Source: Cyathus striatus
Taxonomy: Eukaryota > Basidiomycota > Agaricomycetes > Agaricales > Nidulariaceae
Length of the DNA stretch: 64,000 nt
Reading direction: 5' to 3'
Assembly (NCBI GenBank): GCA_025738555.1
Contig: JAOVFP010000009.1
Span: 3,472,001-3,536,000, forward strand
In this document: one piece after another, positions 59,987 to 64,000 of the stretch
Position numbering within the stretch: the stretch's first letter is position 1
Layout: the number at the start of each line of letters is the position of its first letter
Made by a program: the position numbers and the translations under genes
The notes under the pieces: model-generated
What the model was told of the DNA's origin: nothing
What the model saw: the letters and a program-made list of their open reading frames with translations, nothing else
Databases searched by the model: none

Positions 59987-62057
59987 TTGACGATGCAGTC
60001 GATACGAAACCCTACGTACACCCCAAATTTATCATTCCGTGGCCGGACTTGTCGTTTATATCTAAGTCATTTTAATTTCCTCCGGTGTCTATTGCAGTTT
60101 TTTCTACAATAAAACAGATCAACAAAATGCCCGGAGTCGTACACAATGGCAGATGATTACGTAACCTATATAGCTACACGTGCCACACTGATCTGATGAT
60201 CATCGCCGGTCGCGGCAACAGTGTCGGACTCGCAAAGCTTCAAATTGCTCCTCGCCTCGTGGCACAACTACTCCCTCTTCTCATTCCCATTCCTCTGAGT
60301 CTCCCCCCCTCCTCAATACTACGATATACAAAACAGAAAAATCACTGTGTTTTCAAAGCCCCTATGGAGTTGGAGGATAGCCTCGACGAAGTACGAGTCA
60401 ACCCCCTCCTCTCCTTCCATTCCAACGACGCTAAGTAATACTAGGCAAACGAAAGTCAGCTGTTGGGAGCGAATGGTGTAGTCTGTTCCAGCGGTTAGCG
60501 CGTCACTAAGAAACATTGGTAGTATAGAAATTGTATGTTCTCTCCTCTCCTCTCCCTCTACCTACTCCACTAATACGATACCTGTACCATTGCACGGGGC
60601 GGATATAATCCCACACAAGTGACAAACCTTCGAAAAAACCTTCTCAAGATCATATACCAAACATTGGGAAAGCCCTACCCTCTTCCAGGCCGTGCAATAG
60701 GCATCTTCGTATGGAGATGCTTTACTCATGTACACGTGTAGCAAGACTTGGAAGACGTTGGATATACTGCATGTATGTACGAAGATTTGTGGGTCCTTCA
60801 AATGTGAGAGGGATGTGATCAAGATATGCGTGTTCTTTTCTTTTACTATGGATAGGATGGGGCTGTGAGGGGAAGGTCGTGCAGTGTTCGTGTGTGGGAC
60901 GTTACGGTTGGTATTGCTCCCCAGGTATGGTATGCGCCTTTTACCTTCCCTACTATACACGATACTAATCAGAAGTTGGACATGTCCTTCAAGGCAACTC
61001 TACAGCACTACGTACAGTCAAATTGTCCTCCGTGTACGTCCCCTCCCCTCCCACTCCTCTCGTCTCCATCTAACACCTCCCAATCCTAGTCCTCCCTCCT
61101 CCGGTGCACAATCCCTCGTACCCTCCGCAAATTGCATAAAACTGCAAAACAGGCACTCACTCTCGATAACGAAGGATATATTGTATCCCATGAGGGGTCT
61201 GTTGACGGATAACGGTCGTTCCTGTGCAGATGGGTGTTTGTCAGGTGTGTTTATCTTGTATTCTCCTTCGAGTTCTTTCGCTTTGTTGTTTTCTTTGATT
61301 CTCGGCACTCTTTCTCCCTCACCTATCGTCTCCCTGCTCGTTTTTCCTCATACTTCCCTCTGTCCTATCTTATCCCCAGCTACTATGTTCAACTTGTCTT
61401 CCTGGGTCTATTTGTATCTATTCTCCCCTCTCTTTTATCTTGCTTTTTCCGCTGTCTACTTTCATCAAACTACGCTTTTCAGGTTTTTATTGCCAACTTG
61501 TGTATCGTATTTTTATAAGAACAGATGTGTAGGCAGTGATCCTGGGATCTAATGTTGAAGTACTGATTGAACTAATCATGATAATCGACGAGTGCACTTT
61601 TTTGGTTCTATATATCTTTCTTATTCATGATGATACCAGATATGTTGAACCATCCACTGGTACAGAGGTTCAATGCTTTGTAAATTTGGCAGATGCCTAA
61701 TAAGTGAGTGTTCATGGATTCTCCCATTTCTTCTCTTCTTTTCCTATCGCCTTATAGGAACCATTACTACACCTAATCATCGTATATGGGTATAACAACA
61801 GTGCATTCAAAATCTACTGGTTTTAGCACAATTTGTACCTTTTGTTCACGACGTTATCGGGTGCCTGTAACAGTCCGCTGGCGAAGAGATTACAGTTCGA
61901 TGATTTTTGAATCAGCGAATGCCCAACAAGCGCCCGGCCCAACCCAAGACACCGTTCGTAACAAGCCCGTAACATCCTTTTTTTTACAGGAACGATACGA
62001 TACTTACTGTAACTTTCATAGTTAAGTATAACAGCATTGATTGCGCTGAATGCCTAT
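59987..62057. other. gene-poor region
   Basis: Frames at 60196-60438, 60562-60960 and 60884-61552 are long but compositionally plain and show no family motif. 61640-61690 resembles 62985-63040 (see the relic at 62884-63145). Confidence 0.45.
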
Positions 62058-62883
62058 TCACAACAGGCAAGGGTGACATATTCTATCACTATTCTGGAGA
62101 GGAATATTTGAAATAGCTTGTACTTATTTTGTACTTATTTTGCTGTGTGATGTTTTAAATCTTATAGCAGTATTCTGTTGTCATATATAATCTAAAACAT
62201 TTTAAATTTACAGTAACCAGTTTTCAATTGAAATACTGTATAAAATTTCAAGTATTCAGTGTATATATAATAGATATTTGAGGGACAACTACTTTGAATA
62301 TTATGAGGAGAAGTATTCACAAAAATTCTTCTGTTTATTTAAAATATTCTGGACATATTTTAGTAATATCAAAGAGCAGAATATTTTACACTTCATAACC
62401 TGTAATCCGCTAAATTTTGTCATAATATTATTCATTTTTAAAGAATAGTTAGTGAAAATTTTCAGTATATTTGGCTGAAGGATATATATAAGAAATTCGT
62501 TAATTATTATCATAATATTATTCATTTTTAAAGAATAGTCTGTGAATATTTTCAATATATTTGGCTGATGAATATATATAAGAAATTTGTTTATTATTGA
62601 CTGAATAAGTAAAATAATCTAAGAACATTTTGAGAATACTTTCCCTCAGAAAATTTAAAGTAGTGGTTTCTGAAAAAACTCTTATATATATATTGAATAC
62701 TTAAAATTTTATACAGCATCTTAATAGGAAATTAGCTAGTGAAGATTTTGAATATCTTAGGTTATATATAACAAGAGAATACTGCTATAAGATTTAAAAT
62801 ATTACACAGCCAAATAGATACAAACTATTTTAAATATTCCCCCCCAGAATAGTGGTAGAATATGCCACCCTTTCCTGTTGTGA
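62058..62883. mobile_element. fold-back MITE with long inverted repeats, 826 bp
   Basis: The left arm from TCACAACAGGCAAGGGTGAC matches the reverse complement of the right end TCACAACAGGAAAGGGTGGC. Similarity continues through CACTATTCTGG, GGAATATTT and AATCTTATAGCAGTATTCT for about 200 bp on each side. The middle is AT-rich. There is no coding capacity. Confidence 0.8.
62410..62600. repeat. about 95-bp tandem duplication inside the MITE
   Basis: TCATAATATTATTCATTTTT, AAAGAATAGT, TATTTGGCTGA and ATATATATAAGAAAT occur twice in the same order. Confidence 0.8.
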
Positions 62884-63145
62884 TTGTTTTAACTATGTTC
62901 TCGATGTGTTGCAGATGATCATATTGTTGAGACTTGTTGTCCCATTTTGGCCTTGTCAATGTTACCACATGTTATTAACTGGGGGACTGGATGTCCTGAA
63001 CAGTCCAGTCGTACAGAGGTTAAATGCTCTGGCTTTGGAAGTTGATATATACACAGTGTCTGTTTGTTCAGGTCCATTAACATTCATTTTTTATAGGAAT
63101 AATTACCGCAATGCGTCTAATGTAGGAAGTACAATGGTAAGTTGA
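62884..63145 (+). other. possible exon relic, related to 61640-61775
   Basis: The frame reads DVLNSPVVQRLNALALEVDI. Nucleotides CGTACAGAGGTTAAATGCTC match 61658-61677 (GGTACAGAGGTTCAATGCTT), and both are followed by a TTATAGGAA.. acceptor-like site. This suggests two copies of one old exon pair. The family is not recognised. Confidence 0.35.
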
Positions 63146-63374
63146 AAGGCTACTAATTAGTTAACTGCTCCTACAAAGTTTGAAGTTGTATGTCATTATG
63201 ATAGCTGGAATACAATAGATGTCAGTCATATTGTAAATCGGATTTTTACTGTTTCAGTGCCGTAAATCTGTGTTCAAATGTGGCTGAATTAAATCATTCA
63301 TTGTGACTTTAATATTTTAATAATACCCTTACCTACGTGGCAACGCCCTTCCAGATGTGGTTATACATTATCAT
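63146..63374. other. no feature seen
   Basis: AT-rich, no coding frame or repeat recognised. Confidence 0.4.
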
Positions 63375-63409
63375 ACTACCCAATTCCAGTACTTTACCCT
63401 CCCCCCCAA

Positions 63410-63612
63410 TTTCCGGACGGACTCCAGACGGACAAGAAAATGTCCGGAATTTCCGGGTGGACTCCATATCAAAACCGGATTTTCCGGATGGAATCCACAT
63501 GGAATACAGATTTTCCAGATGGAGTCCGGATGGACAAGATAATTTCCGGACAAAGTCCACATTGAGTCCATGTTAAAAAATATTTTTTCCGGGTGGAATC
63601 CGGGTGGAATGA
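63410..63612 (+). repeat. degenerate TCCGGATGGA repeat
   Basis: About ten imperfect copies of a 20-25 bp unit made of TTTCCGG(A/G)(T/C)GGA(A/G)TCC, partly in both orientations. Confidence 0.65.
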
Positions 63613-63662
63613 GAAAATTTCCAATTGATGGAAATGAAATATAACTTTGTTTTCCCATAGTC

Positions 63663-63965
63663 ACATCAAGTGTGACACTGGGTGTTGAGTGTGACACTGG
63701 GTGTTGAGTGTGACACTAGGTGTTGAGTGTGACACTGTGTGTCAAGTGTAACACTAGGTGTCAAGTGTGACACTAGGTGTCAAGTGGTGTGATACTGTGT
63801 ATTGAGTGTGACACTGGGTGTTGAGTGTGACACTGTGTGTTGAGTGTGACACCTGTGACATAATGTGTTGAATGTGATACCATGTGTTGAGTGTGACACT
63901 ATGCATCGAGTGTGACACTGTGTGTTGAATGTGACAACTGTGACATCATGTGTTGAGTGTGACAC
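63663..63965 (+). repeat. GTGACACTGGGTGTTGAGT minisatellite
   Basis: About 15 copies of a 19-20 bp unit, GTGACACT(G/A)(G/T)GTGT(T/C)(G/A)AGT, with some partial units. It continues to near the window end. Confidence 0.85.
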
Positions 63966-64000
63966 TATGTGAAAAGTAGCTGTGATGACTGCAAAAATGT

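Noticed and set aside
60884..61552. 222-residue hypothetical protein
   Set aside because: The frame is long but Pro/Ser/Leu-rich by chance, overlaps other frames, and shows no splice or family support.

Overview
The window is fungal, most likely from an agaricomycete mushroom (Basidiomycota). Genes are cut by many 50-60 bp GT..AG introns. The families seen are typical of that group: CHAT/TPR proteins, DUF6533 multi-pass membrane proteins, a CYP63-like P450, a basidiomycete-type hypothetical protein, Helitrons and many MITEs. No rRNA, tRNA or CRISPR array was recognised.

Layout. (1) 0.3-11.6 kb and 41.5-44.5 kb hold two tandem copies of a two-gene block on the minus strand: a CHAT/TPR gene preceded by a DUF6533 membrane-protein gene. 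Both DUF6533 genes (4931-6562 and 42879-44463) can be read through all their introns. CHAT copy 1 (296-4075) is nearly complete but has two apparent 1-bp frameshifts. CHAT copy 2 is a pseudogene cut in two by 29,870 bp of foreign DNA. (2) That DNA (11646-41515) has matching terminal inverted repeats starting GGGC and a perfect 9-bp target duplication, CCGCACGAG. Removing it with one duplication restores the CHAT reading frame. (3) The TIR element, about 1.8 kb without its contents, was itself entered at an A|T dinucleotide by a head-to-tail array of six Helitrons (U1-U6, 11947-40016). Each unit runs from 5' TCTATATATAATGAG to a 3' hairpin plus CTTG, and neighbours abut with no spacer. U2, U4 and U6 carry proline-rich-Rep-helicase genes, U5 carries only the proline-rich part, and U1 and U3 are short minisatellite-bearing units.

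(4) 44.5-64 kb is gene-poor. It has a multi-exon hypothetical gene (46526-48632), a P450 gene (55928-58535) whose K-helix region is damaged, a relic of a second P450 last exon (59936-59986), four MITE-like elements and a terminal minisatellite.

How it fits together: a CHAT/DUF6533 block was duplicated. One CHAT copy was then hit by a TIR transposon that became a landing site for Helitrons. Because a new Helitron entering between the flanking A and the resident 5' T recreates A|T, the array can grow at its left edge. This agrees with decay increasing to the right: the U2 helicase is open, U4 has three premature stops there, and U6 has two plus a deleted Rep core.
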